Below, piece after piece: positions 47,762 through 59,838 of a DNA stretch of 64,000 nucleotides. The stretch is from Bryoerythrophyllum caledonicum. Its lineage: Eukaryota; Streptophyta; Bryopsida; Pottiales; Pottiaceae. Where the stretch lies: contig OZ020516.1 of the NCBI GenBank assembly GCA_963971425.1, positions 17,720,593 through 17,784,592 on the forward strand. Direction: 5' to 3'. Position 1 is the stretch's first letter; every line of letters starts with the position of its first letter. A program made the position numbers and the translations under genes. The notes under the pieces were generated by a model. The model searched no databases. It was not told the origin of the DNA and worked only from the letters and a program-made list of their open reading frames with translations.

Positions 47762-49296
47762 AAATCATTTCTTTTCTTTTAGTTTTCAAATGAGGACCAA
47801 TTGAACATCGGTTCTAGAAATGACAAAGTATGAAGAAAAAAAATGAAAAAGTATACGAGTGAAAGTAAAAATACTTTTACGGGTCAATATACTTATACTA
47901 GTAGAATAGAAAAAATTGATGAAGGGATATGGATCTCTCTTTTTGGTGGTACGAGCTTCTTTGGAGAGGTGGGCCCTTGTCATAAAGGGACCCTCTCATT
48001 TTAAGGGGTCCAGAGGCTTTTATTAGATTTTTTGGCCATTCTTGGTCTTTCTTGGTCTCAATGGGTTTTCGTTAATTTTCAACTTTGATGATTCCCAAGG
48101 TTGTGTTCATAGTCCCTCTACGTTGTCATGTTGGGGACAACGGGTCAATATACTAGTTTTTCATAAAAGAACACCTCAAAATTGCACATGAAGTCTATGT
48201 GTCTACATTTTGCAAGCACACGAGTTATATGTAAACTAGCTTTTAAAACTATGGTCATTGATTCTTAATTATCATAAGAACTATTTTGATTGTTCAATTT
48301 CACACTCAAGTATACTAACTTGATTGTTTATATAACCTTCCTAAATAAGCTAAGAGTGTTAACGTGTAAAGTTATTTTCATTTTTAAGAATGAAACTAAA
48401 GGCATCATGATTTTATAAAACCTAAAAAAATTAATATAAAACCAAAAAGACCAGATAAAAAATTCATTTTTTTTCATATATCCCTCATTTACAACATGAA
48501 GATTCATATGGTGGATGAAAATTATTAGTGTCTTTGAATTTAGTACAAAATAAATTTTCATAACAATGAATATTGAACTTGCATTTGCTATAAATTTATC
48601 CAGTTTTAATAATTTAGAAATGGTAAAAGTTGGGGTCAAGTGTATGAAAAAAGGTTAATGAAAAACCTTTTTCTGAACTTCAAACATTATTGTCTTCCAA
48701 TCCTTGTGGTCATAATTCATAAGACTTCAAGTATTTTTTCAATAGTCTTGATTTGTACCCTATGGTTGGAGATGAAAATAAAATAATTTCTTCTTCCATC
48801 TTTCCTCAAGATTGAGTACTTATATATTGTTTACGGTGAGAGTTTTCCAAAAAATACAAGTTAAATTAGTCTTAATTGATAATTCTCTGTACATCACTCA
48901 TGAAAACAACTCTACTAGATCTCCACATGGAAAGTTGAAGGGTTTTTGCTTCCTTGTGTGGATCACTCTAGAGACAAGCTAGGCGGGTAGAGATGCCCAT
49001 CCGTATGATGATATGACTACAAGTCCTTATTAAGGACTTGTAGTCATAGCCCCATCCGTAATAAAATTGCATTTCCACTTGCATGAGATGATTTCAATCT
49101 CTCTTTCGCTCTTTTCCTTGACACAAGTATTTCAAAATTCACCCAAAGTTTTAATAAAATACTCCACTTTTTAAAATTTAATATCATTCTTTCATCGTTC
49201 TCTAGCGTTTTCAAACCAATAGAAGAGCTCGTTGGTCTCTCAACTAGAAGCCTTCAAATAAGTTAGAAAGAGCTTGGTGGTCTCTAAACCCAAGTT
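47762..49296. other. AT-rich spacer with a short perfect palindrome
   Basis: No gene recognised. ACGGGTCAATATAC occurs at 47879 and again at 48140. A 37-nt palindrome lies at 49012-49048. Confidence 0.5.
49012..49048. repeat. 37-nt palindrome flanked by 10-bp direct repeats
   Basis: TATGACTACAAGTCCTTA, one T, then its exact reverse complement. CCCATCCGTA lies on each side (48996-49005 and 49051-49060). Confidence 0.93.
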
Positions 49297-49300
49297 TTAA

Positions 49301-50225
49301 CCCCTAAATTTCTTTGACAATTTCACACCAAAAAAACTTTAATACTGCTCGTTTTAATGCAATGAGTAAGGAAGAAACAAGATACTTTTAATTCTAGTTC
49401 TAAGCGTAGGATCTCAATTGAGACTAATTAAGTAACATATTCACAAAATTTAATAAACTTTGACCACACTATTGAAAGATTATAGTGTTTGAAGTAGAGA
49501 AAAGGGTTGGTTTTATTCCCTGCTTTGAGTGGATCAGTAGACTTTGACTTCACTTGGTGTCCAATTTTTACACTATACAAGGTCTAAATCCATTACCATC
49601 ATGTTGAGCATGATATTAGTTCATTGTACACCAATTTTTAGAGGTAGAGGAAGGGTGTAGCATAATCAAAAGAATTGTGCAAGGAGTGGAGTTTCAAAAA
49701 TTGTCAATTCACGTTATTTTTTTGGTGAATGTAAAATGTTTTAGAATGATAATCCATATGTCAATAAGAAGGTTTACACCACATTAAGAAGTGAAATATA
49801 TGAAGATCTCGAAGTTTTATGTGGAAAGAAAGAAGTTTTTTTGGTACCTTGTTTGACAACGTGCGACAATGTGTGAAATTGTTTGACTTGGATTAGTATG
49901 CTATTTTTCACTAAACACAAGAGGTTTTTTGACAATATGAAAGAAAATATTATTATTTGCTAGTATAAAAAATCTTACATTCAATAAAGCATCCTAGCAA
50001 TGGTTTTTGGAATTGCCCAAAAGCCTACTCTCCCCATTTGAACTTCAAAACCCTACAACTTTTTCTATAAATGTTGGATTTAGGAAAAAAATTGGACTAA
50101 CGCAAAGTTGTTAGTAATGTCCATCTACAATAAAAATTTCAAAGAAAAAATGTTATGAATTGGCACCGTCGAAACTTGCCCAAACCTTCATGAGTTCCTT
50201 GAGGAGACTCTTGGAAATTTAGAGG
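49301..50225 (+). mobile_element. TTAA-flanked piggyBac-type MITE, 925 bp
   Basis: TTAA at 49297-49300 and 50226-50229. Tips CCCCTAAATTTC and (inverted) CCTCTAAATTTCC. Best-preserved copy of the large subfamily. Confidence 0.88.
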
Positions 50226-50298
50226 TTAAACCCCGTTGAGAAAGAAGAGGGAGAGGTCATGTTAGTTCATGAATCTCAAGCACCTCTTTTCTCTTTAA

Positions 50299-50529
50299 CC
50301 CTTAATCGACAAATCTTTCTATAGAAATTTTATAGAATCTTTGAATTTTAACACCCATATTTAGCTACTATTTACATTCTAATTATATCACATGATTTTT
50401 ATTATACATTCAAAGAATTTTGAAAAAGAAAAATCATTAAAATGAATATCCATCATTAGAAAATCATGGTCAGAGTGAGTTGAAAAATGAAAAAACTAAG
50501 CCCCTCAGGCTGGCTGTGACGTTTAAGGG
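50299..50529. mobile_element. TTAA-flanked small element, second family
   Basis: TTAA at 50295-50298 and 50530-50533. Tips CCCTTAATCG and (inverted) CCCTTAAACG. Non-coding. Confidence 0.65.
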
Positions 50530-50737
50530 TTAAGTTGACAATATAAACTTAGAGCTATCCAAGGCTGAATTTAATAAGTAAAATTGAGAAAAGGAGGTAT
50601 TTTATCCTACAAAATTACAACTAACTTAAACGGGGTATCCAAAATGAGTACTTGGTGTCACAGTGGTTTTAGGAAAATAAATTCAGATGCAAATTCAGAC
50701 TATATTCATTTGCTAACACCACCTCTTTTCTCTTTAA

Positions 50738-51528
50738 CCCTGTACCGCCGAGGTATGTTTATGGAAAAACCAAGATTTCTTCTTATTTATTTATTTTGAA
50801 CAGGATTTGATGGAAATACAATGTCTAATATTAATATCCAACCTTACAAAATTGAACTTAACCCATGACATGAACTTTGGGGAAATTTTGGACAACATCC
50901 AATGGTTGATGGAATAGATTATAGTGTTTAAAGTTAACGTATATTGGTAGTAAGAACTGTGGATTTTGGAGGGTGTACTACTATAACCATCAATAGATTC
51001 TTGCAAGAATTTTTATACTTTAAATTAGAGCGATTCACATGTGCACTAGGTTGATAGCTTTGCATTGACATATCATATGTGAAGAAAATATTTACACACA
51101 ATTATTGGTAATTTTTTTTCTTTTTCTACTTGATTGTATGCAAAAATGTTCCAACCTTGTACGAATTAAAACGGAAGTTTTGTTCGTGAAGAGAGAGATA
51201 AATGATCACAAAACAATGAAGAATGTCTTAAAGACAAAGTACAATCAAAATTTAAGACCAAATTCAATGTGCATGTGTGTGAAATACAACATAGTATGTG
51301 GCATGGTATTCACTGTATTTGAGTGTATTCCATGTATATTGTGTTGTATTTGCAGTTTTTCCAAAAGATCTATAAATCCAAATCATGATATGATTGTTGG
51401 AGAGTGTTCATGTAATGAATGCGCAAATCCGAACTTCGTATCTTGAAGCCTAATTCCTCATGGATTTCATGCAAATTGAGTTTTAGCACCTCCGGAGTCC
51501 CATTTCGAGACTCTTGGGCGGAAAAGGG
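50738..51528. mobile_element. TTAA-flanked element, second family, 791 bp
   Basis: TTAA at 50734-50737 and 51529-51532. Tips CCCTGTACCGCC and (inverted) CCCTTTTCCGCC. Its flanks repeat those of 50299-50529 (ACCTCTTTTCTC before, GTTGA and AAGGCTGAATTTAA after). Confidence 0.72.
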
Positions 51529-51640
51529 TTAAGTTGAACTCAAAGCTATTCAAGGCTGAATTTAACAAGTAAAATTGAGAGGAGGTATCATAGCCTATGA
51601 TTTTACAACTAACTCACACCACGGTATTCAAAGTGAGTTA

Positions 51641-52176
51641 AATAGAGGCACCCAATTCCGATCACTTCAGTTAGTTCGAGACTCAAATGACATTGTATGT
51701 CAAAAAATTATGTAGAAAGATGCAGAATTAGGAATGATACTCAACAAATATTTTTTCAAATTTAATCACAAAGATTTGGAATTGATTTAGAATTAAAAAA
51801 CCCAAAAATCACCGGAGCCCATAATCAAAGTGTAGAGTAGGTGAGATTCAGTGCCCTCCTTTGCCCAACGCCAACAAATGAGAGTGAGTAAAAGAAGACA
51901 TGCCATGGATAACCAACTCATGGAGGGTACCCAATGCCGATCGGCCTTGTTCAACTTTCGAGGCAATGCCACCAATGAGAGCTCAATTGAGGTGGAGAAC
52001 CAAACAGTACACACTTCATGACCCAATGCCAATAGTGAGTGGTGTTTTCAGATTTTGAGTGATCGGTTTTGGGTCACTTCATGCACCATTTCATGCATTT
52101 GCCATTTTCATGCACCATGCCATGCATACTCTACCGATCGGAATTTGGTAGCCGATCGGAATTGGGTGCCTCTACC
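51641..52176. mobile_element. Harbinger-like MITE, 536 bp
   Basis: Inverted tips TAGAGGCACCCAATTCCGAT at both ends. TTA at 51638-51640 and 52177-52179. The sister repeat at about 50655 shows the site without the insert. Internal copies of the CCGATCGGAATT motif lie near the right end. Confidence 0.85.
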
Positions 52177-52738
52177 TTACTTGATGTCAGAGTGATTTTA
52201 GCAAAACAAATTCAGATGCAACTTCAGACTAGATTCATTTGCTAACACCACTCCAAACGGAAAAAAAAAACAAAAAACAAAAACAAAAAAAATAAAAAAT
52301 GCAATTTGTTCTTAAAATTAAAAAAGAAGCAACAACTGGTATGATTGGTTGGATTGTTGGATGCCATTACAACAAGTCAAGGGGCACCGTTGCTGCTGAC
52401 GTCATAACGCAAGTGACCTTTATCCGTCTTGGATAGCGCAACCGAGAAATCTGACTGGGCATCATCTTGATAAGAAAGTTCAAGTTGCGGAATGGGATGA
52501 TTGATGTCCATTTCTAAATTTAGAGGTATTTTTAAACTTGTAGTTTTTTTCATCACATAGATTTAATTTTGGTTGGGAGATGAACGAATGAAGCCGCAAA
52601 GTTAAATGTAAAATTTTGGTGGTCTTTAAGAAAAAATATGGTTGGTAGACTAATATGAAGGGTAGTGGAAGGCCATCCTATCACTAAAAATATGAATAAG
52701 GTTCTTCAGCAAATATAGTTCTTTTTGTCTTCCTCTTC
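52177..52738. other. Spacer, no recognised gene
   Basis: Includes the rest of the sister repeat to about 52260, an A-rich run (52261-52300), then AT-rich DNA without recognised features. Confidence 0.5.
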
Positions 52739-53145
52739 CACTACACAAAATTGGTATTTAGTGTTCGAGACACTAATTACGAACCTTAACACTATATGTC
52801 AACAACGCCGATAATGTTACAACACTAAATGTCAACATTAACACTAAATGCAGAGAATTGTAACTTTGGAGTTTTACTAACTCTACATTTAGTGTTATTA
52901 AAGACAAAACAATTTGTAAGAAACTGAGAAAGAACAATTTTAGTAGAGGTTAAATCTACTTCCTAAGGTTAGGAAAACCTTAATACATTAATTAGTTAAT
53001 TAATGAGTAATTACTAAAACCATAGGAAATAGATGTTAATTAATGAGCCTTAACACTAAATGTCTAGAAAAATATATTTAGTGTTGGGTGGTAAAGAGAT
53101 GTTGTAACATTAAATGTAGTGCAACACTAAATACCAATTTTAGTG
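52739..53145. mobile_element. CACTA-like MITE, 407 bp
   Basis: Begins CACTACACAAAATTGG and ends CCAATTTTAGTG, so it has the CACTA/TAGTG tips. ATTTAGTGTT-like motifs recur many times in both orientations, as subterminal repeats do in this superfamily. No 3-bp target duplication is visible. Confidence 0.7.
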
Positions 53146-53336
53146 TATAGTCAACTCCCTTTTAAAAGCTTCTAATATAACAACATGGAGCTTTGGTTAG
53201 AACGAATCTTTCTCTCTATATATAAGCAACACTTGGCGTAAGAGGAATTTCCCACCTTTTCCATTTTAACAATTGCTCGATATAACAATCTTTGTATAAA
53301 AGGAGTCAAAATGAGTAAGATTGTTGTATAGGCCCA

Positions 53337-54613
53337 GGGCAAACTAACCCTCTCCTTGGGAGAACCCACTAAAAAGAGGCCAGCCAGTTGTGGGCTCGCT
53401 CATTTCCACGGGCTCCGATATCATCCCCCGGGCCAGCCCGAGCCCGGCGCGCAGCCGAAATCCCCCCACGGTTGACGTATCCCGCCCACCCATGCTTTCT
53501 CGTACCCGCCTCCCCCATCGACCCTGACCCCGCCAAGCTAAGACATACCTGGACCCCCGTAGCTCGCCCTCCTCCTAGCATCACAGCCCTTCCCAACATT
53601 GCACGACTGGCTAGCGCCATTCCCGTGGAATCCATCTTGCCCCCTATGACCGCGTATGTGCACAGACAACACACTGAAACTTGCGCAAACAGTGTTGATG
53701 CCTCAAGTGCTCGAGATCGCAAGAGGTGAATCATTTGCACTTGCATAACATCCATCATCGTCAATCAGGTAATACTTAACCTTCTCTTTTATTTTTTCCC
53801 ACCAAAACTATGCATTTTGACACGTTTTTGTAATTTGAAATTAGGGTTTTGTGTTTGATTAGCCACTCAAAATTGCATGATTTTGGTGCAATTAGAATTG
53901 TGAGTGACTATTTTAGGGTGTAGGGTTTGTTTTGGGTATTGCAATAGGAGAGGGTGTGACGTTTATTGGGTTCTTATGAAGGTGACGGGTATTTTAATGC
54001 GAGAGGATAAGGTGGTTTAAGTATGCTTTGTTGAGGTAGAAGTAGTGCGTGAAATATTCTAGGTACATATCACGGTGACTGGTATTTTAATAGAGAGAGT
54101 GAAGTGGTTTAAGTATGCTCCGTTGAGGTAGAAGTAGTGTGTGACATATTTTGGAATCTTATGAAGGTGACGAGTATTTAAATAGAGAGGGTGAGGTGGT
54201 TTAAGTATGCTTTGTTGAGGTAGAAGTCGTGCGTCACATATTCTGGGTTCTTATGATGGTGACCGGTATTTTAATGGAGTCGAGTGGCGCTTTTCTCATG
54301 TTTTTCACATTGTAACGGGTATTGCATAGTTTTGTGTGTACATTGGTGTCTACTTTGTTTTTGTATGTCTCGTGGCCGGTATTTTAGAGTGGACCTAGGA
54401 CGTTTATCCCATCATTTCTAAGGCCATGACAAATATTACACATTTTGGGTGTTTGGGAGTGACTACTTGAATAATTACAGGTTGTGACGGGTATTTAATA
54501 GTGGATCTGGGACTATTTTTCCATTCTTTGCATGGTCGTGACGGGTGTTACATATTCTTGACTGATTAGGTGGTAACTACTTTTATATTTGTAGGTCATG
54601 ACGTATGTTCCGT
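53337..54613 (+). repeat. Left terminal inverted repeat of Mutator-like copy B
   Basis: The outer 430 bp are GC-rich; the rest is AT-rich. It contains tandem ~92-bp units beginning GGTGAC(G/T)GG at 53981, 54074, 54166 and 54258. An inward GT donor (CAATCAG|GTAATAC, 53768) is conserved in the other inverted repeats. Confidence 0.85.
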
Positions 54614-55180
54614 TAGGAAGTCCTTCCACATCATGAGGCCAACTGCCTCCTTGCCATGCCTGTGGGGCGACTTGAATACCTTGGCAGCACTTGAGTTCGG
54701 CTCGAAGCCCCCGATTGCCTCCCGATTCCCCGTGTCCGCTCCCCGCTTCCTCAACCCTGGACACTCGCCCCCTGCATGAGACCCGCCTCATATCTGGGTT
54801 GCCCCGCTACTTCTTCGCAGCCCCCTTCCCCGTGGATCCTCCCATCGGCCATCTGAAGCAACATACATCTTCTCCTTGCTCTCTCCTCTTCACATGCCAT
54901 CTTCATATCGTAGCCCTATGTTTATTTTACTTCCAATACTATATTTTGTGTATTAGGGTTTAGGGTATGTGATTCCTCGTATATGGGAGTTTCTAAGTAC
55001 ACATTGCCACAAAGCTCATCACTTGAGGTTAATTTGTATTTTTTTCAAAATTTACGGTATGGGTGGTCACATTTTAAATTTTCTTCCTTCATTCATTAAG
55101 TCTTTCAACCACTAATTACAATAGAGGAATTACATGTACATTCAACTCATACCTTCTATTTGATGTGATTTATTTCAATG

Positions 55181-55257
55181 GCAAATAAGTCACTATATTC
55201 ATCATCATGTGAACATTGATGCCATGTACATGATGATGAATATAGTGACTTATTTGC
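55181..55257. repeat. Perfect 30-bp inverted repeat, 17-nt loop
   Basis: Arms 55181-55210 and 55228-55257 (GCAAATAAGTCACTATATTC...). Copy A has the right arm (after 3264) but not the left arm (about 457-470). Confidence 0.95.
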
Positions 55258-55677
55258 AAATACTTATTCATATATTTTCAAACGGTGACGGATATTGTGT
55301 TTGTGAACTAAAACACTCTAGGGACGTTTTCATTGAGTTGTTTTCTTGGTGGCGGGTATTCCGTATATACAACAACTTAAACCAAGGACGTTTTTCAAAA
55401 TTCCTTTCACGCGACGGATATAGAGCTTTGAATGTAAAGGGTTCCTAAGACATTATTCACATCTCCTTCTCCCGATACATGTATTTTTTTTCTATATATC
55501 TCGTACCTCACTCCCAAAATTGCTTATTCTTATATTGAGTTCAATTATAAATTGTGTTCATTTCATTGCATTGAAACTAAACAATACTTGTATTGACCTA
55601 TTTGAGCTCATTTTCTTACTTGAATATTACCTTTAATTGAGATTCTTCCATTTCAATGTTTTTGAATATAGTGCAAT

Positions 55678-58200
55678 ATGCCAAAGTCACGGGATACTCA
55701 CAACATTCAAAATCCTCCTTTGAGACCTTTTTCATTCCTTGATATTATATGGAACCATGGAAGTAGGAAATGATGGGGTAATGTAAGTGCTATTGTGTAA
55801 GCATACATTCCTTATGACGGGGTGGAAGGTTTCATACAAGGTTGGACTTGTAAGGATGACTCATCGGTTGGTTGGAATGTGAAAGAACGAAAAAAAAGGG
55901 AATAAAAGAAGAGGCCGTATGGTTCGTCATTTATTGAGCATGTGTGGTATGAATGTGCATACGGCTCGAAAGATCATAAAAATGATCCACATTTTTCGAA
56001 ATCCCAAAAACAAGGATACATTGCAGAGTTCTCGGTTAAGCAATTGCAATTATATCCGGATGTTGCTAAAGTTGAATAATATCACGTCAATCACACACGA
56101 GAGGATGGAAATCCAACTCACAACTCTAGCGTTTTGGAGTCTATTGGGAGAAAAACCGCTTATCAACTTAGAATAAATGCTAAAATAAAGGCGCGGGTTA
56201 AACTAAAATTAAGCGCAAGATTCACATCTCTTCAAATATTCAGAGAACATCACCGGAATTGGAATGACCAAAGGAAATCAAATGTACCTTATACCCGAGA
56301 TGACTTCATCAAGTTCAAAGACATTACCTATTTGGAAGGACGCCAGAAGATGAGAATTTGGCGCAAAGATTTGTCGGACTTTTCTAGTGAAAGATGTGGA
56401 CTCAAGCATGTCCCAAGAACGTGTTAATGTAGCATGAACAAGACATTGTAGCAAGCTCACATTTCATTTTGGATATCCAGACCAATTGGTAGAGAAAAAT
56501 GATGATGAGATTTGGACATAGGAGAGCAATCTCTATGGATGCAACTCAAAATACAAACATCGCTAACTACCTTCTCTAGTCTCTACTTGTGTTTGATGAC
56601 TGGAATAACGGAAATCCCGTTGCTTGGGTGCTTTCAAGTTGATCCACGAAAGAGGATTTGACGATGTGGTTGGAACCTTCACGATGCTATATCAATAAAG
56701 ATATGCCACAATTATTGCCTTCATGTTTCATGATTGACGATGTTGCGGAAATCTGGAACGCTATTAAACATGCTTGGCGAGAGGGCAATGTTCCCATCTA
56801 CTTGTGCGTGTTCCACATTATCAACAACTGAAAGAACCATATCTTTCTCAAAGTCACAAATGTGGGAAACTTACAAGATCTAATATACAAAGCTCTCTAC
56901 CATTTTTTGTACTTAAACATTGAGTACAAAAAAGAGGAATCGAATTTTTTAGAACGCATAAAGAAGATTGGTGAAACTCTTTTCCAATACCTCTACGTGG
57001 GAAATTTCAGAAGTACTATGAAACACACTAGAAGCACCAAGGTATATATATTCTCGTTTATCCTTTTTAGATTTGCATTTTCTGTAATTCAATACTTCAC
57101 TTAGATGTAGAAAGCCTCAAATGACTGTGATGTCAATATATGTCTCCAATGTGTTGTGTTTATATTGTTCCAGGATTATACCTCATGGGTCACCGTCGAC
57201 ATCATTATTCAAATCAAGATACTCAATCTAGACTCTAGTATTGAAGGTTGTCATCGAACTCTTAAACGGTGGATGTTCGTCGATAATCAAGATAGATGGA
57301 GGAGAAGATTAAAATTCCTAGTATGATGGTTGACAAACCGTGTTGTTAACCACTATATGTACATGCAAGGGCAAAAGATTTACGGTTATATTCCGAACAA
57401 ATTAGTTGAAGGGATTGTAGAGAGAAGAATTGCACAAGCGAGACAGTTCTTCTTGAAGATATTATACCGCCGAAAGAAAGGAATTTACTACGGAAAGTAA
57501 AATCGCAATCGATTGAACACAGTTGGTATGACATTTGCAAACTATTCACTTTGTATGCTTGTTGCTCAATGTGTGAATGGAGTGTATGGGGGAGTATATG
57601 TAAGCATAAACTCGCCGTTTTCAAAGTCTCTAGTAATTTGTCATGGAAAGTTATGTTAGAATTTCTATGAACTTATTATAGTTTGATTCGAGGAGGACTT
57701 GAACCTATTTTCACTCACAATGTTCCAAGTGATCCTTTTGAAATTGAAGACAGTGAATACGACAATGACGAAGACGTAGCGGAAGACAATAATGTACCTG
57801 GAGACGATAATGTATCAAGGAATGACGTTGTGCTCAGATTTGACACTCATGATGTGTTGAAAGATGTTCTACTAAATGGGAACATTGGTGGTAACGAAGC
57901 GAAGAGTACCCCAACATGTACCGAGGGTACTGTACGTATGATTAGAAGTTTGGTAGAGGAGACAATACTTGAAGCTTCCAATGGTGGTGATGCCCTTCTT
58001 TAGCACTTGCAATCGATGATGTCAACTGTGGTAGGTGACATACGTCGAATTCGTACTTTGCCAAAGGACAACATTTCTCATCTTCAAGCATCCTTTAAAA
58101 TTTTATATACTAAAGATGAAAATTCGGTTGCAAGAAAGAAAATCTAGAAAGAAAAATAGAAAAATCTTGGAAGAGGAGAAGGAACAATATCCCAATACAA
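55678..58200 (+). pseudogene. Mutator-like transposase remnant (copy B)
   Basis: Colinear with 3722-6200. Recognisable parts are MPKSRDTHNIQNPP (55678), a YYHVNHT-like zinc-cluster segment (about 56080), DDFIKFKDITYLEGR (about 56300), a broken catalytic Asp region (56730-56830) and SSIEGCHRTLKRW (about 57235-57275), where the third catalytic Glu is kept. Many stops and frame changes. An acidic C-terminal segment lies at 57683-58003. Non-functional. Confidence 0.75.
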
Positions 58201-58629
58201 TAGGAAGTATATAATTTTTACCTTTCTTTCATAGTGAATATTTTTAAGCATTTTTTTGTAATCCAATATTTTTATTGTGCACAAGTACATCAGAGTAGTA
58301 TGCATTGATAGTTTTTGAATATTATGACGAAATATATTTTATAAGCACCATGTGATTTGCAATATGTATTTGCAATTAATATGAAGCACTAACATATACA
58401 TTTTCTATACACTATATTGAGTGTTTTTTCTTTATTAGGCGTGTGATAATTCTTCTTAATAATTACATTTTATCCATTTGAAATCATATACGAAAACACT
58501 CAGATAAAAGATACAACAACTTATTAAACTCATCGACACTATTGTCCAAGAACACAAAATATGCAAATGTGTATTGAATAAAGAGTAAGAAACCATAGAA
58601 GTCTATTGGGACCAAAGATTTTATTAAAA

Positions 58630-59723
58630 ATAAACTAATCTTTGTCGTTTTCGGCATTATCTTCTCCATGTTTTTTATCTTCTTCCTTTTCATCCTCGTC
58701 GTTGTCGAGATCTTCGGCGTTGTCGAGATCTTCGGCGTGTGTGTCCGCGTAAACGGAACACAATGTCTCAACAGGCTCCATGGAAAGAATGTTATTCAAG
58801 TAGAAGACATTCTTCTCCGCACCCACATAGCGTTCAATAAACACCTTCGTTTTCTCCTCATAACTATAATTGGAAAAACCATTGCGTTAGAAAAATTAAT
58901 CAATGTAAATGAAATTTTGAACATGTGGAGTTGAACGTATAGAAGTCTTAAGATTACAATGCACATGACACATAGAAAAACTACACTTTCATTGCTTCAA
59001 TGGAACAGTGGAGGTGCCATTCAACGACGTCCTTAACAGTCCAAACTCTCTTCCGCAAATTCTTTTTCCAATTTTTGCGCTCATGAAATTCAACTTTCAT
59101 GTCCTTCAACCAAGCAGTATCTATCAGGTCTGTACCACGGATATACTCCAACTTCATAACAACCGCGGAAAAATTGGGATTGCGCGGAAGCGCATCAACG
59201 GTCATTGCATCCAACTCCCCACCTTCTTTCTTTGCCCCAAGGTATGTCTAGTGTTCTTTCTTCTTCATCAACGTGACAAGTAATGGTTTGGCCATTTTAT
59301 TTCCACTGGCCTTGGTCTCAATGTTCGCCCTCAAAGCCTCGGTCGCCTTTGTCCACACTTTTAGTAATCTCCAAAACTCCTTATTTTGTCTCTTGAAAGG
59401 ATTGGTTAGCATCTTTTTATTCATCCGTCGGGAATTAATACTCCAAAGTCTTGATTCTGCCTCAAACGGACGACCAAGAGACAAAGCCGTCAGTTCCATT
59501 CTATGGTCATCACGTGGGTGTTTACCTAAGTGTCTCCGATGCTTCCAAGGTCCGAACGCACAATTTTCCACCAAACAGTGCCATGGCTTAGCCGTGACAA
59601 GAACTTCCTTGAAATCACAAATTGAAAACAGCTAGTGGTACGCCTGAGAGCACCATTGCTAGAGAAAACATCAACAAATAGGTAAGAATATAACAAGAAT
59701 CCATGAACCTTAAACCTCATCAA
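58630..59723 (-). pseudogene. Second gene of Mutator-like element, remnant (copy B)
   Basis: Minus-strand pieces from 59723 down. First is MMRFKVHGFLLYSYLFVDVF, then a frame change to a 108-codon segment (59574-59248) containing FKRQNKEFWRLLKVWTKATE. Next comes LPRNPNFSAVVMKLEY (59214 down) and an intron-like break near 58980. The last piece (58844-58635) ends in a long Asp/Glu/Lys tail. Order and spacing match copy A. No known domain recognised; the basic middle and acidic end suggest a nucleic-acid-associated accessory protein, which is inference. Confidence 0.58.
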
Positions 59724-59838
59724 AGTACCGAGTTCTTATCACATTATAAATAAGAATGAAAGAAAAGATTTTAGGCTATCAATATCCACCACATAACACA
59801 GAACCTCCACTCTGTCACTATGTCAAAGAAGACATTGA

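Noticed and set aside
53369..53764. 131-140-codon outward frames in both tips of Mutator-like copy B (also 60392-60814)
   Set aside because: They are the two arms of one inverted repeat, so similarity is expected. They read outward over the element tip and lack any recognised domain.
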